DNA of 64,000 nucleotides from Phycisphaeraceae bacterium (GCA_019636515.1 JAHBXI010000002.1:124001-188000), one strand, 5' to 3'; shown: positions 34,488 through 44,321, numbered from the stretch's first letter. Numbers and translations are program-made. The notes: a model not told the origin generated them from the letters alone.

Positions 34488-34493
34488 TTCCCC

Positions 34494-35540
34494 GTGCCCA
34501 CCAGAGCCTACGCCGCCCAGTCCGCCACCACGCCCCTGGGGCCGTTCACGATCGAGCGCCGCGAACCGCTGCCTCGGGATGTCGAGATCGACATCCTCTT
34601 CTGCGGCGTGTGCCACAGCGACCTGCACTTTGCCCGCAACGAGTGGGGCATGACCGCCTACCCGCTGGTGCCCGGGCACGAGATCCTCGGCCGGGTGTCG
34701 CGCATCGGACGGGAAGTCACCCGGTTCAAGGTCGGAGACACCGCGGCCGTCGGGTGCATCGTTGATTCCTGCCGCTCCTGCGCCAGTTGCCGGAGCGGGC
34801 TCGAGCAGTTCTGTCTCGGCGGCGCGGTCTTTTCCTACGGATGGCCCGACAAGCACTCCGGCGGCATGACCTTCGGGGGATACTCCGAGAAGATTGTCTG
34901 CGATGAAGCCTTCACCCTGAAGGTGCCGACCAACCTCGATCCGGCCCGTGCCGCGCCGCTGCTGTGCGCGGGGATCACGACGTACTCCCCGCTCCGCAAG
35001 TGGGGAGCCGCCGCGGGGAAGAAGGTCGGTGTCGTCGGGCTGGGCGGGCTGGGTCACATGGGCGTCAAGTTCGCCCACGCGATGGGCGCCCACACCGTGC
35101 TGTTCACCACCTCCGAGGGCAAGATTGCCGACGGCAAGCGCCTGGGCGCCGACGAGGTCGTGATCTCCAGGGACGCCCAGGCGATGGCCGGGCACGCCGG
35201 GAGTTTCGACCTGATCCTCGACACGGTCTCCGCCGACCACGACCTGAACGCCTACCTCGCCCTGTTGAAACTCGACGCAACCCTGGTGGTGGTCGGCGCG
35301 CCGCCCAACCCGCAGCCCGTCAACCTCTTCGGCCTGCTCATGCCGCGGCGGAATCTCTCCGGCTCGCTGATCGGCGGCATCGCCCAGACCCAGGAGATGC
35401 TCGATTTTTGCGGACAGCACGGCATCGCCTGCGACATCGAACTCATACGCATGCGGCAGATCAACGAGGCCTACGAGCGCATGCTCCGCAGCGACGTCAA
35501 GTACCGCTTCGTGATCGACATGGCGTCGATCAAGGGATGA
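34494..35540 (+). CDS. zinc-dependent alcohol dehydrogenase, YahK type
   Basis: A 348-residue medium-chain dehydrogenase/reductase close to the NADPH-dependent aldehyde reductase YahK and cinnamyl alcohol dehydrogenases. Catalytic zinc ligands are in 'FCGVCHSDLH' and 'PGHE'; structural zinc ligands in 'CRSCASCRSGLEQFC'; the cofactor motif is 'VGVVGLGGLGHMGVKFAHAMG' near 180. The start is set at the GTG at 34494, which gives the family N terminus ('PTRAYAAQSATTPL') and a length matching E. coli YahK (349). It converges with prkA. The physiological substrate is probably a range of aldehydes. Confidence 0.9.
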   Translation: MPTRAYAAQSATTPLGPFTIERREPLPRDVEIDILFCGVCHSDLHFARNEWGMTAYPLVPGHEILGRVSRIGREVTRFKVGDTAAVGCIVDSCRSCASCRSGLEQFCLGGAVFSYGWPDKHSGGMTFGGYSEKIVCDEAFTLKVPTNLDPARAAPLLCAGITTYSPLRKWGAAAGKKVGVVGLGGLGHMGVKFAHAMGAHTVLFTTSEGKIADGKRLGADEVVISRDAQAMAGHAGSFDLILDTVSADHDLNAYLALLKLDATLVVVGAPPNPQPVNLFGLLMPRRNLSGSLIGGIAQTQEMLDFCGQHGIACDIELIRMRQINEAYERMLRSDVKYRFVIDMASIKG

Positions 35541-35579
35541 CCGGGCCGTGAAGCGCGGCTCCGCGCGGCGACGGCGGGG

Positions 35580-37676
35580 TCACTTGCTCTTGGTGTCGCC
35601 CCGGGCGAAGATGCTCGCCACGTAGTTGAGCACGTCGGTCGCGCTGGCGTCGTTGTATCCGAACTGCTTGATGAGCCGCTGCTTGACCACGTCGATCTTG
35701 GCCTGGGTCTCGTCGTCCACGACCGAGGAGACCAGGTTCTTGAGTTTGATCGTGTCGCGCTGGTCCTCGAAGAGTTTGAGTTCGAGCGCGCGGTACAGGC
35801 GGGCGTTGGTGTTGAACTCGAATTTCTTGCCGTCCAGAGCCAGCGCCCCGATGTAGTTCATGATCTCCTGGCGGAAGTCGTCCTTGCGGCTCTCGGGGAT
35901 GTCGATCTTGTCCTCGATCGACCGCATGAGCCGCTCGTCGGGCTCGTCGTCCCGCCCGGTGTAGCGGTTCTTGACGCGCTCCTTCTGGGTGTAGGCCCGC
36001 ACGTTCTCGATGTAGTTGGCGCACAGGCGGCGGATGGCGTCCTCGTCGGCGGAGATCGCCCGCTGCACCTCGCCCTTGATTATGTCCTCGTACTCCTCCT
36101 TCACGACCGAGAGCAACTCCCGGTATCGCTTGCGGGTGTTCTCGTCGTTGATGAGCGAATGGTGGGAAAGCCCGCTCTCGAGTTCGTTGAGGACCATGAA
36201 CGGGTTGATCGTTCGTTCCTCCAGCGCCTGGCGGCTTACCAGGGCGTTGGAGATCTTGTCCTGGATGTACCGCGGGCTGATGCCGTTCATCCCCTCGCGC
36301 TGCGTCTCGTCCTTGAGTTCCTTGACCGAGTCCTCGGTGTACCCGGGGATGCTCTTGCCGTTGTAGAGTTTGAGTTTCTGGAGCAGCGACAGGCCGGCCT
36401 TGCGCGGCTCCTCCAGGCGGGTCAGCACCGCCCACATCGCCGCGACCTCCAGCGTGTGGGGGGCGATGTGGATGTTGCGGATGCGCTCCGTCCCGAAGTC
36501 CTTCTGGTAGATCTTGATCTCGTCATCGAGGCGGATGTTGTACGGCACGTCGATCTTGATCGTCCGGTCCCGGAACGCCTCCATCATCTCGTTGGACTGC
36601 AGCCGCTTGTACTCGGGCTCGTTGGTGTGCCCGATGATGACCTCGTCGATATGCGTCTGCGCGAACTTCTTGGGCTTGATCGTGTGCTCCTGCGTCGCCC
36701 CCAGCAGGTCGTACAGGAACGCCACGTCGAGTTTCAGAAGTTCGATGAACTCGCAGACCCCGCGGTTGGCGATGTTCAGTTCCCCGTCGAAATTGAACGC
36801 CCGCGGGTCGGAGTCCGAGCCGTACTGCGCGATCTTGCGGTAGTTGATGTCCCCGGTCAGTTCCGTCGAGTCCTGGTTCTTCTCGTCCTTCGGCTGGAAC
36901 GTCCCGACCCCCACGCGGTCCTTCTCGCTGATCACGATCCGCCGCACCTTCACGTGGCGGGCCACCGCCGTGAAGTCCCCGTCGTAGAAGGTCATCAGGT
37001 CCTCAAAGATCCGCCGGCAGAACGGGTCGGGCTCGTTGTAGATCCGCAGCCGCCCGCCGTGGTGGCTGGGCTTCCACGACTCGTTGAGCCGGGCCATGAT
37101 CACGTCGCGGGCCTCACGGGGCACCAGCACCAGGGGATCCTCGTGCATCGGGCACGGGAATTCGTGGGACATCACCGCCTGGCGCGCCCCGGACGATACC
37201 GCCGAGACTTCGCACCGCTCGTCGAGCATCCACGAGAACGAGTACAACGCCCCGTCGGGCGTGCGGGAGTAATGCTCGATCCCTTTCTTCAGGAGCCGCG
37301 CGATGGTGGACTTGCTCGACCCCACCGGGCCGTGCAGCAGCAGGATCCGCTTGTCGGTCCCGTAGCCCTCGGAGGCCGATCGCAGGAAATCGACCAGTTG
37401 CATGAGCGCGAAATCGAGCCCGTAGATCCCGTCGGCCCCGCCGTCAAACGGATCGCTGAAGAAGTGGTACCGGATGCAGTCGCGCTTGAACAGGCGGTAC
37501 CGCTCGAACCCGTGCGACAGGATCGCGTCGTACAGCCGCTGGTACGCGTTGCGGAGCACCCCGGGGTTCTGCCCGCACAGCGTCAGGTAATCCGTGAACG
37601 ACCCCGTCCAGTGCTGATCCTGGAAGCGCCGGCGGTCCAGGCGGGATTCGATCAGGCCGAGCAGTTCATCCGACAT
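35580..37676 (-). CDS. prkA: PrkA-family serine protein kinase
   Basis: A 698-residue protein with an N-terminal AAA+ domain and a C-terminal kinase-like PrkA domain. Walker A is 'GPVGSSKST' at 116-124. Further family blocks are '[11 protein letters not shown]', '[12 protein letters not shown]' and '[15 protein letters not shown]' in the first half and '[18 protein letters not shown]' near the end. PrkA/YeaG proteins respond to nutrient and stress signals (sporulation in Bacillus, nitrogen starvation in E. coli). The ATG at 37676 is preceded by GGAGGG on the minus strand and gives the usual N terminus; a frame to 37760 also exists. The frequent partners YeaH (DUF444) and SpoVR are not adjacent. 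Confidence 0.93.
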   Translation of the reverse strand: MSDELLGLIESRLDRRRFQDQHWTGSFTDYLTLCGQNPGVLRNAYQRLYDAILSHGFERYRLFKRDCIRYHFFSDPFDGGADGIYGLDFALMQLVDFLRSASEGYGTDKRILLLHGPVGSSKSTIARLLKKGIEHYSRTPDGALYSFSWMLDERCEVSAVSSGARQAVMSHEFPCPMHEDPLVLVPREARDVIMARLNESWKPSHHGGRLRIYNEPDPFCRRIFEDLMTFYDGDFTAVARHVKVRRIVISEKDRVGVGTFQPKDEKNQDSTELTGDINYRKIAQYGSDSDPRAFNFDGELNIANRGVCEFIELLKLDVAFLYDLLGATQEHTIKPKKFAQTHIDEVIIGHTNEPEYKRLQSNEMMEAFRDRTIKIDVPYNIRLDDEIKIYQKDFGTERIRNIHIAPHTLEVAAMWAVLTRLEEPRKAGLSLLQKLKLYNGKSIPGYTEDSVKELKDETQREGMNGISPRYIQDKISNALVSRQALEERTINPFMVLNELESGLSHHSLINDENTRKRYRELLSVVKEEYEDIIKGEVQRAISADEDAIRRLCANYIENVRAYTQKERVKNRYTGRDDEPDERLMRSIEDKIDIPESRKDDFRQEIMNYIGALALDGKKFEFNTNARLYRALELKLFEDQRDTIKLKNLVSSVVDDETQAKIDVVKQRLIKQFGYNDASATDVLNYVASIFARGDTKSK

Positions 37677-37946
37677 GTCCTGTCCCTCCGTGGCGTCGTG
37701 CGGTGAGGGGGTACGTTCGTCCGACCGCGATCCGTGCGACCGGTCCCGCCTGGCGTTCAACCGGATCGCGCCGGCGCGGCGGCATGTTCCGTGTCATCCA
37801 GCGTATCGGTTCACGCGTGCTTCACCGAGAGTCCCTCCGGCGAACACGCACAACTCCATATACGCTCCGGCCGCGCGGAGGATCGATAATCGCGTGGCCC
37901 GGGGGCATTTTGTTCGGGGCTTGCCTTCGCCCTCTACAGTTCCCCG

Positions 37947-39470
37947 ATGACCGAATCGACACGAGGAGAAGGGGCCGCCGACACCGCGCCGGGAGTTATT
38001 TCGGTCACCCGGGAGGAACTCCCCCCCCTCCCGGACGCGATCCTGACCGATCCGAACGCCGGACGAGCGGATCCTCGGAGGTGGTTTGAGGATTCATCCC
38101 GCCCCTTTGAGATCGAGATCGGTTGTGGGAAAGGGACCTTTCTTCTTCACGAGGCACGGGAAAGGCCCGGCGTGAACTTCCTGGGGTTCGAGTGGGAATA
38201 CGAGTTTTTCGCCTACGCGTGTGACCGGCTCCGTCGCGCCCGGATCCGCAACGTCCGGATGCTGCACGCCGACGCGGTCGAGTTTCTTCGGTGGCGATGC
38301 CCGTCGGGAATCGTTCGGGTCATCCACCTCTATTTCTCGGATCCATGGCCGAAGGTCCGTCACCACAAGCGCCGGGTCGTCCAGGAGTCGTTCCTGAGAG
38401 AGTGCCACCGTGTTCTCGAGCGCGACGGCCAACTCCGAATCGTCACCGATCACTCCGAGTACTGGGAGTGGATGCAGCACCAGTTCAACCGGGTGACGCT
38501 TCCCGCGGGGGAGGGTTTGTTCGAGGTCGGCCCGTTCGAGCCGCCGCGTTCGGCGGGTGAGGGGGAATTGGTCGGCAGCAATTTCGAGAGAAAGTACCGG
38601 CGTGAGCGGAGGCCATTTCACGCCGCCACGCTCACCAGGATCTCGGACGGGCCGCGACCGGGAAAGCCCCGGGGGGATGGCCTGGGGGCGAGCGGTCGGG
38701 TCGTCTCGATACCGGCGGCAAGCGATTCGGATCGAGTTCATTCCGTCGCGACGGCCGACCGGGATTCGTTCGTGGTGGCCGAGACGTTCTCGAGCCTGCA
38801 GGGTGAAGGCAAGCGAGCCGGTGTCCCGTCGTTTTTCATACGCCTGAGCGGGTGCAACCTGCGGTGTTCATGGTGCGACACACCCTACGCGAGTTGGAAC
38901 CCGGAAGGTTCGCCCATGACCACGGCCCAACTGGTCTCCGCGGCGCGTTCGTCGGGGCTTGGCGATGTGGTGGTGACCGGAGGCGAGCCGCTGATCTGGC
39001 CCGGTGTCGGGTCGCTGGTCCGACAACTTCGCCACGGTGGCTTGTTTGTCACCATCGAGACGGCCGGGACGGTGGACCGGGATGACCTTTGCCCTGACCT
39101 GATGAGCATCAGCCCGAAGTTGTCCAACTCGACGCCCGCCGCCGGGGACCACCGCGATCCTTCCGGCGCGTGGAGCATCCGGCACGAGCAGCGCCGGTTC
39201 AATCCCGCCGCCCTGCGGTCCTTGCTCGGCCGCGGGGAGGACAGGCAGTTGAAATTCGTGGTCCGTTCTCGGGAGGACCTCGACGAGATCGACCAGGTCC
39301 TGGGGGCGATCGACGGCTGGACACGCGACGATGTCCTGCTCATGCCCGAGGGAGTTGAGCCGCCCCCCGCGGCCCTGCGGTCGATGATCGCGGAGGCGTG
39401 CATGACCCGCGGGTGGCGGTACTGCTCGCGTCTGCATATCGAATTGTTCGGGAATCGGCGGGGGACCTGA
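37947..39470 (+). CDS. TrmB-QueE fusion: tRNA (m7G46) methyltransferase plus 7-carboxy-7-deazaguanine synthase
   Basis: One uninterrupted 507-residue frame with two enzymes. Residues about 50-230 are TrmB, which methylates G46 of tRNA: SAM motif 'EIGCGKGTF' at 57-65, 'FSDPWPKVRHHKRR' at 130-143 and 'SNFERKYRR' at 211-219. Residues about 232-272 are a Pro/Gly/Ser/Asp-rich linker. Residues 273-507 are QueE, a radical-SAM enzyme of queuosine synthesis: 'FSSLQGEGKRAGVPSFFIRLSG' region, cluster motif C303-x3-C307-x2-C310, 'VTGGEPLIW' and 'ISPKLSNSTP'. queD follows 90 bases later. I see no stop or frameshift between the parts. Internal initiation of a free QueE cannot be excluded. Confidence 0.9.
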   Translation: MTESTRGEGAADTAPGVISVTREELPPLPDAILTDPNAGRADPRRWFEDSSRPFEIEIGCGKGTFLLHEARERPGVNFLGFEWEYEFFAYACDRLRRARIRNVRMLHADAVEFLRWRCPSGIVRVIHLYFSDPWPKVRHHKRRVVQESFLRECHRVLERDGQLRIVTDHSEYWEWMQHQFNRVTLPAGEGLFEVGPFEPPRSAGEGELVGSNFERKYRRERRPFHAATLTRISDGPRPGKPRGDGLGASGRVVSIPAASDSDRVHSVATADRDSFVVAETFSSLQGEGKRAGVPSFFIRLSGCNLRCSWCDTPYASWNPEGSPMTTAQLVSAARSSGLGDVVVTGGEPLIWPGVGSLVRQLRHGGLFVTIETAGTVDRDDLCPDLMSISPKLSNSTPAAGDHRDPSGAWSIRHEQRRFNPAALRSLLGRGEDRQLKFVVRSREDLDEIDQVLGAIDGWTRDDVLLMPEGVEPPPAALRSMIAEACMTRGWRYCSRLHIELFGNRRGT

Positions 39471-39560
39471 ACGCCCGCGGCAAACCGCCTCGTCGGCGTC
39501 CCGCGGGACCCGGTGACTTGTCCGGGCGTCTCATCGGGACGCTCCGTACGATCATCCGCA

Positions 39561-40019
39561 ATGCGGTACCGCGTCTGCAAATCGTTCGAGATCGAATCGG
39601 GTCATATGCTCTTGAAGCACCGCGGGCGCTGCCGGTTCCCCCACGGGCATTCCCGGAGGATCGACGTGATCCTCTCTCGGGAGGAACTCGACGCCAACGA
39701 CATGGTCTGCGACTTTGCGGCCGTGAAGCACGCCCTGGCCGAGCATATCGACCGGCTCGACCACGCGATGGCCATGAACCAGGAAGACCCCCGGTACGGG
39801 GAGATCAGCCAATGGTGCGAGCGGGTCGTCACGTTCGGTCCGCGGGACCCGACGACGGAAGTCATGGCTCGGAGCATCTACGACTTCCTGGTTACGCGGA
39901 TCGCCTCGGGGAAGCCCATCGAGGGCGCGGGCCGTACGTACTCACTCCCGACCGACCTGGTCGTCGAGCGGGTGCGTGTCACCGAAACACCGACTTCGTG
40001 GGCGGAATACGGTCGGTGA
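39561..40019 (+). CDS. queD: 6-carboxytetrahydropterin synthase QueD
   Basis: A 152-residue PTPS-family protein; QueD makes 6-carboxytetrahydropterin, the substrate of QueE. It starts at the ATG at 39561 ('MRYRVCKSFEIESGHML'). Zinc ligands are the His in 'SGHML' and both His in 'FPHGHS'; the catalytic Cys is expected in 'GRCRFPHGH'. 'DFAAVKHALAEHIDRLDHAMAMN' is the family block with the second catalytic His/Asp region. 'TEVMARSIYDFL' and 'VRVTETPTSWAEY' are the usual C-terminal motifs. QueD acts directly before QueE, so the pair forms two consecutive steps; QueC and QueF are not in the window. Confidence 0.88.
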   Translation: MRYRVCKSFEIESGHMLLKHRGRCRFPHGHSRRIDVILSREELDANDMVCDFAAVKHALAEHIDRLDHAMAMNQEDPRYGEISQWCERVVTFGPRDPTTEVMARSIYDFLVTRIASGKPIEGAGRTYSLPTDLVVERVRVTETPTSWAEYGR

Positions 40020-40072
40020 AGTTTCGTGGGCGAGCCAATCCCGTCGTCGATCCAAGACTGGAGTTCCCGGCC

Positions 40073-41464
40073 ATGCCGATTCTTCGCCGTGTGTTGATGG
40101 GACTGGTTCTGGCCGCGGTCGCGGCTTCCCCGTGGATCCCGGTCCCGCGGGCCTGGGCGTTGCGTGAGAGCCCCGCCGGCTCGCCGGCGACCCAGCCCCC
40201 GCCGGAGATCGAGAGCGCTCGCTCACTTTCCAAGGCGTTCCGCTACGTCGCGAAAAAGGCCGAGCACTCGGTGGTGCATATCAGCGCCTTGAACCGGGTT
40301 GTCCGGCGTGACTTCTTCGGCCGCGTGATCGAGCGTGGCGAGCGGCTTGCCCCGGCGGGGATGGGGTCGGGGGTGATCATCTCCCCCGACGGGAACATCC
40401 TGACGAACAACCACGTGGTGGCCAGCGCGGACTCACTGCGCGTTCGGCTGCACGACGGGCGGGAGTTTGATGCACGGATCATCGGCCGAGACCGGGCCAC
40501 CGACCTGGCGGTGATCCGCATCGAGGCCCAGGGGCTGACGCCCGCCGACATGGGCGACTCGGATGAACTCGAGGTCGGCGACTGGGTCGTTGCCGTTGGC
40601 AATCCCTTTGGCTTTGAGAGTACGGTGACCGCGGGGATCATCAGCGGCAAGGGACGCGCGCTCTCGGGGTCCGATCGGGCCAACGAGGACTTCATCCAGA
40701 CCGACGCGGCGATCAACCCCGGCAACTCCGGCGGACCGCTGTACGACCTTGGGGGCCGCGTCATCGGCATCAATTCCGCCATCGCCACACGATCGGGCGG
40801 GTCGGTGGGCCTGGGCTTTGCGATCCCGAGCAACATCGCGCGGTACGTCGCCGACACCCTCCTTCGACACGGCCGCGTGGAGCGCGGCTACCTGGGTATC
40901 GAGATGATGCCGCTGACCTCGGAGGCCGCGGCCTCGGCGGGGCTGCGACCCGTTGACGGCATCCTCATCGGCGGGGTTGTTCCCGACAGCCCGGCGGATC
41001 GCGCCGGGCTTCGAGTCGGGGACGTCGTGCTGCGTTACCAGGGCCGCCCCATCGACCAGGTCTACAGGCTCAGGACCGCCATCGCCCTCACGCCCCCCGA
41101 GAGCGAGGCGACGGTCGAGGTGTACCGCGACGGACGCCGTGAGCAGTTGGCCGTTCGGGTTGGCGACCGGGAGCGTGTCTGGCTCGAATCCCTGGGGTTG
41201 CGGGTCACGACCCTGACCCCCGAGGAAGCCCGCCGCCTGGGGTATCGCGGTGTCCAGGGAGTGTTGGTAACGTCGGTGATTCCCGGACGCCGGGCGGCCC
41301 GCTCGGGGCTTGAAGAGCGCGACATCATCGTCGAGGTCGATCGTCGCGGCTTTGCCGACGCCGATGAATTCCTGCGCATGCTCTCGGAGTCCGACGCCGA
41401 GGGTGGTCCGCGCCTGAGCGTGATCCGCGGCGGTGAATCGGGATGGCTCGTGCTCGCCCCGTGA
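40073..41464 (+). CDS. DegP/HtrA-family periplasmic serine protease
   Basis: A 463-residue exported protease with a signal peptide (about residues 1-29, ending 'RAWA'). The trypsin-like domain (about 50-250) has the triad His114 ('TNNHVV'), Asp144 ('ATDLAVI') and Ser219 ('GNSGGP'). Two PDZ domains follow (about 270-360 and 370-460), as in DegP/DegQ. The role is probably envelope protein quality control alongside the OmpH-like chaperone at 54.9 kb. The reading frame remains open upstream to 39398 across queD in another frame, but the ATG at 40073, with GGAG nine bases before it and directly ahead of the signal peptide, is clearly the start. Confidence 0.92.
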   Translation: MPILRRVLMGLVLAAVAASPWIPVPRAWALRESPAGSPATQPPPEIESARSLSKAFRYVAKKAEHSVVHISALNRVVRRDFFGRVIERGERLAPAGMGSGVIISPDGNILTNNHVVASADSLRVRLHDGREFDARIIGRDRATDLAVIRIEAQGLTPADMGDSDELEVGDWVVAVGNPFGFESTVTAGIISGKGRALSGSDRANEDFIQTDAAINPGNSGGPLYDLGGRVIGINSAIATRSGGSVGLGFAIPSNIARYVADTLLRHGRVERGYLGIEMMPLTSEAAASAGLRPVDGILIGGVVPDSPADRAGLRVGDVVLRYQGRPIDQVYRLRTAIALTPPESEATVEVYRDGRREQLAVRVGDRERVWLESLGLRVTTLTPEEARRLGYRGVQGVLVTSVIPGRRAARSGLEERDIIVEVDRRGFADADEFLRMLSESDAEGGPRLSVIRGGESGWLVLAP

Positions 41465-41482
41465 CCGGCGGATCCATCCGGG

Positions 41483-41878
41483 TCAGGCGACGGCGGCCAG
41501 TTCGGTCGCCTGCGCGAATTGAAGCCCGATGGACTGGTGCCGGCCGATGGCCCCGGCGACGCGCACGACGGTGCCGTGCACCATCCGGTCGGCCGGGACA
41601 ATGGTGCGCCCGGTCCAGTCAACCACCATCAGGACTTCCTCCCCCGGGGAGATGGGGCGCCCGTCCTCGAGGTGGATCAACGCGCCGCCGGAAGAAAGGT
41701 CGCATGTCCTCGCGGAAAGGTACCTCCGCGAGGGGCAGTGAAAGATCTTGCACGGGCGTGAAACGGACTTGCGCGCGTAGCGGCGGCGCTCGTTTGGCGT
41801 CGGTTTCGTCTCGGACACCCGCTCCGGGGCCGGTGCCGTGGTATCGGTCGTGTGTCCGCGCGAAGTGGCGATGGTCAT
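41483..41878 (-). CDS. PilZ-domain protein
   Basis: A 131-residue protein with a PilZ domain from about residue 28: 'RRRYARKSVSRPC' (RxxxR-type c-di-GMP-binding arginines), 'CDLSSGGALI' (the D/NxSxxG motif) and 'GTVVRVAGAIGRHQSIGLQF'. The N-terminal 25 residues are Thr/Pro-rich. It is probably a c-di-GMP effector controlling motility, pili or polysaccharide; the target is unknown. The frame is open to 43342, but the ATG at 41878 is strongly supported by GGGAGGA on the minus strand. It converges with the HtrA gene and is divergent from a glycosyltransferase. Confidence 0.85.
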   Translation of the reverse strand: MTIATSRGHTTDTTAPAPERVSETKPTPNERRRYARKSVSRPCKIFHCPSRRYLSARTCDLSSGGALIHLEDGRPISPGEEVLMVVDWTGRTIVPADRMVHGTVVRVAGAIGRHQSIGLQFAQATELAAVA

Positions 41879-41885
41879 CGTCTGA

Positions 41886-41892
41886 TCCTCCC
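41886..41892 (-). promoter_or_regulatory. strong Shine-Dalgarno of the PilZ gene
   Basis: GGGAGGA on the minus strand, seven bases before the ATG at 41878. It defines the short PilZ gene inside a much longer open frame. Confidence 0.75.
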
Positions 41893-42121
41893 TGATCAGC
41901 CGGTTCCGGCCCCCCCGTCGAAACAGGGCGGGCGGGCTGGCGGGGTCTGCCCGTGCATCCGATCGTCCGATATCGGGCATTGATGGACGCCCGGTGAGAC
42001 AATCCGCCCGAGGCGAATCAATTTCGCTCCCTGGAATCCACGGGAACTTCTCGGCACGATTCAGGGGGACCCCCGCGACGGCCGATAACTCGTGCCGGGA
42101 TCGCTCAAGGCGCCTTCGAGC

Positions 42122-43165
42122 ATGGATGTATCCGTGGTCATCCCGACGCACCGCCGACCGGAGAAACTCTCCTCGTGCCTGGCCGCGCTCGCGTCGCAGA
42201 CCCTTGATCCGAGGCGGTACGAGGTCCTCGTCGGTCTTGACGGCCCGGACCCCGATGCCCAGCGGGCGGCCCGACGGGCCTGGGGATCCTGTCCCGCGGA
42301 GATGACCGTCACGCCCTGCGAACGCCGGGGGTACAACGCCGTTCGGAACACGCTGCTTGGTCAGGCCCGCGGGACGTACCTGGTATCGCTCAACGACGAC
42401 GTGGTGCCCGCGAGTGACCTGCTGGAGACGCACGCCCGCGAGCAGGCCCGGGCGGAGGACCGCCTGGGACCATCGATCATCAGCGGTCACAGCCCATGGA
42501 GAGTTTGGCCCGACGAGACGGTCTTCGACCGCGTGGTCTCGGAGACATCGCTGATTTTTTTCTTTGACCAGATGAACGCTCAGCGGGTCGAGGCGCTCGG
42601 GCCGTGGCACGACTGGGGGTTCCGCCATTGTTACGGGCTGAATTTTTCCGCGCGCACGGACCTGCTGCGACGGGCCGGCGGATTCACCGATTTCCACCGC
42701 GCCTACGGGTACGACGACATCGAAATCGCGTTCCGCCTCTCGCGCCGGCACGGGACCAGGATCCTCTATCGTCCGCGCGCCGTGGCCGAGCACGACCACC
42801 GCTACGGCGTGGATGAGACGTTCGCGCGCGAATACCGGCTTGGCCACAGCGCCTGGCGGTACGCCGCCCGTGATCCGGAGTTTGGCGAGGCGGTCTTCGG
42901 GCGCGACATCCGGACAACGGGAGAGATCGCCTACTCCCGTGAGTTTCTGCACCGTGAACGGGGCCTGGCGTCCAGCGCGCTGGAAAGCACCCGGTCGATC
43001 GGCGCCATGCCCGTCGAACGGCTCGGCGGGTCGGACCTGCCGGCTCTGGTTCGCATGGCGTACCTGCACATCCTTCCGGCCAAGCGGTGGATGTGGCGGG
43101 CGGGCCTGCTCGCCGCGGCCGAGGATCGGCCCGCCGACGAGGCCGTGTTCCCGGAGGCTCTCTGA
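42122..43165 (+). CDS. family 2 glycosyltransferase
   Basis: A 347-residue GT-A-fold glycosyltransferase: 'VSVVIPTHRRPEKLSSCL' at the N terminus, the metal/nucleotide-binding acidic region 'LVSLNDDVVPASDLLE' near residue 90-105 and 'FHRAYGYDDIEIAFRLSRRHG' near 200, where the 'DD-E' motif is the likely catalytic base region. No membrane helices, so it acts on the cytoplasmic side, transferring a sugar to a lipid- or protein-linked acceptor that cannot be identified. A start at 42092 is possible, but 'MDVSVVIPTHRR' gives the standard N terminus. Next to a GDP-sugar epimerase gene on the opposite strand, which suggests surface polysaccharide synthesis. Confidence 0.85.
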   Translation: MDVSVVIPTHRRPEKLSSCLAALASQTLDPRRYEVLVGLDGPDPDAQRAARRAWGSCPAEMTVTPCERRGYNAVRNTLLGQARGTYLVSLNDDVVPASDLLETHAREQARAEDRLGPSIISGHSPWRVWPDETVFDRVVSETSLIFFFDQMNAQRVEALGPWHDWGFRHCYGLNFSARTDLLRRAGGFTDFHRAYGYDDIEIAFRLSRRHGTRILYRPRAVAEHDHRYGVDETFAREYRLGHSAWRYAARDPEFGEAVFGRDIRTTGEIAYSREFLHRERGLASSALESTRSIGAMPVERLGGSDLPALVRMAYLHILPAKRWMWRAGLLAAAEDRPADEAVFPEAL

Positions 43166-43197
43166 ACGTCCGCGTCGCCGCGTGGTCGTCGGACTTG

Positions 43198-44190
43198 TCA
43201 ACGGGCCGATGCGCGGAACCACTCGATGGTGCGTCGCAGGCCTTCCTCGAAGCCGACGCGGGCCCTCCACCCCATCAGGTCCGCCGCCCGGGACGTATCC
43301 AGACAGCGCCGCGGCTGGCCGTCGGGCTTGGTGGCGTCCCATTCGATCGCGCCGGTAAACCCGGTCAGTCGCACCACCAGCAGGACCAGGTCGCGGATCG
43401 TGATCTCAAACCCCGCGCCGAGGTTGACCGGCGTTGGTTCGTCGAGGACCTCGGCCGACCGGACGATCCCATCCGCCGCGTCGTCTCGGTACAGGAACTC
43501 ACGGCTGGCCGATCCGGTCCCCCAGCAGACGATGCGATCCTCCCCGCGCCGCGTGGCCTCGACGCATTTGCGGATCAGCGCGGGGATCACGTGCGAGGAT
43601 TCAAGGTCGAAATTGTCCTCCGGACCGTACAGGTTGACCGGCAGGATGTACGCGCTCTTCATGCCGTACTGGATCCGGTACGCATCGAGCATCTGCCACG
43701 CCGCCTTCTTCGCGACCCCGTACGGGGCGTTGGTTTCCTCCGGGTACCCGTTCCAGAGTTCCTCCTCCCGGAAGGGCACCGGCGTGAACTTGGGGTACGC
43801 GCAGATCGTTCCGACCTGCACGAATTTGCCGCCGCGCTCGACCAGTCCGTCGAGCCGGGCCTGCTCGATCAGGTGCAGCGCCATCGCCATGTTCGCAAAG
43901 AAGTACCGGCCGGGGTTCTTTCGGTTCGCCCCGATGCCCCCGACTTCGGCCGCCAGGTGGATGACCAGGTCCGCTTTGGCGGTCCCGAACGCCTGCCGGT
44001 AGAGCCTGGCCACGGCCGTCTCGCTCGTCAGGTCGTAGTCCTTCGACCGGGGGATGAAGATGTCGGCTTCCCGCGCGCCGCGCTCCATGAGCACCCGCCG
44101 CACCTGGCGACCGAGGAACCCGGCCCCGCCGGTCAGGATGATCCGTTTGCCCGCCAGGGGCCGTCCCGAGTCCTTTGATTGATCCGTCAT
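43198..44190 (-). CDS. GDP-L-fucose synthase-like NAD(P)-dependent epimerase/reductase
   Basis: A 330-residue extended short-chain dehydrogenase. It shows '[16 protein letters not shown]' (cofactor), '[16 protein letters not shown]' (diagnostic of GDP-4-keto-6-deoxymannose epimerase/reductase, Fcl), '[10 protein letters not shown]' and the catalytic 'YGVAKKA' (YxxxK) near 163. '[23 protein letters not shown]' is also Fcl-like. Fcl works after GDP-mannose 4,6-dehydratase (Gmd), which is absent from the window, so a related sugar-nucleotide epimerase is an alternative. A role with the neighbouring glycosyltransferase in surface glycans is likely but inferred. Confidence 0.8.
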   Translation of the reverse strand: MTDQSKDSGRPLAGKRIILTGGAGFLGRQVRRVLMERGAREADIFIPRSKDYDLTSETAVARLYRQAFGTAKADLVIHLAAEVGGIGANRKNPGRYFFANMAMALHLIEQARLDGLVERGGKFVQVGTICAYPKFTPVPFREEELWNGYPEETNAPYGVAKKAAWQMLDAYRIQYGMKSAYILPVNLYGPEDNFDLESSHVIPALIRKCVEATRRGEDRIVCWGTGSASREFLYRDDAADGIVRSAEVLDEPTPVNLGAGFEITIRDLVLLVVRLTGFTGAIEWDATKPDGQPRRCLDTSRAADLMGWRARVGFEEGLRRTIEWFRASAR

Positions 44191-44321
44191 GGAGAGAGTC
44201 CCGTGCGAAAAGGCGCCTCACGCGCGTACGGTCCCAGGGGGATGTGAACAATCGGCGTCGGCCCCGTGTGGCCGCGACGCCCGTTGAGCCGACACTGTAT
44301 TCGTCAGGAAAAGGCCGACGC

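Noticed and set aside
41483..43342. 619-codon minus-strand frame read as one large protein ending in PilZ
   Set aside because: The strong GGGAGGA and ATG at 41878 define a 131-residue PilZ protein; the upstream part is antisense to the glycosyltransferase gene.
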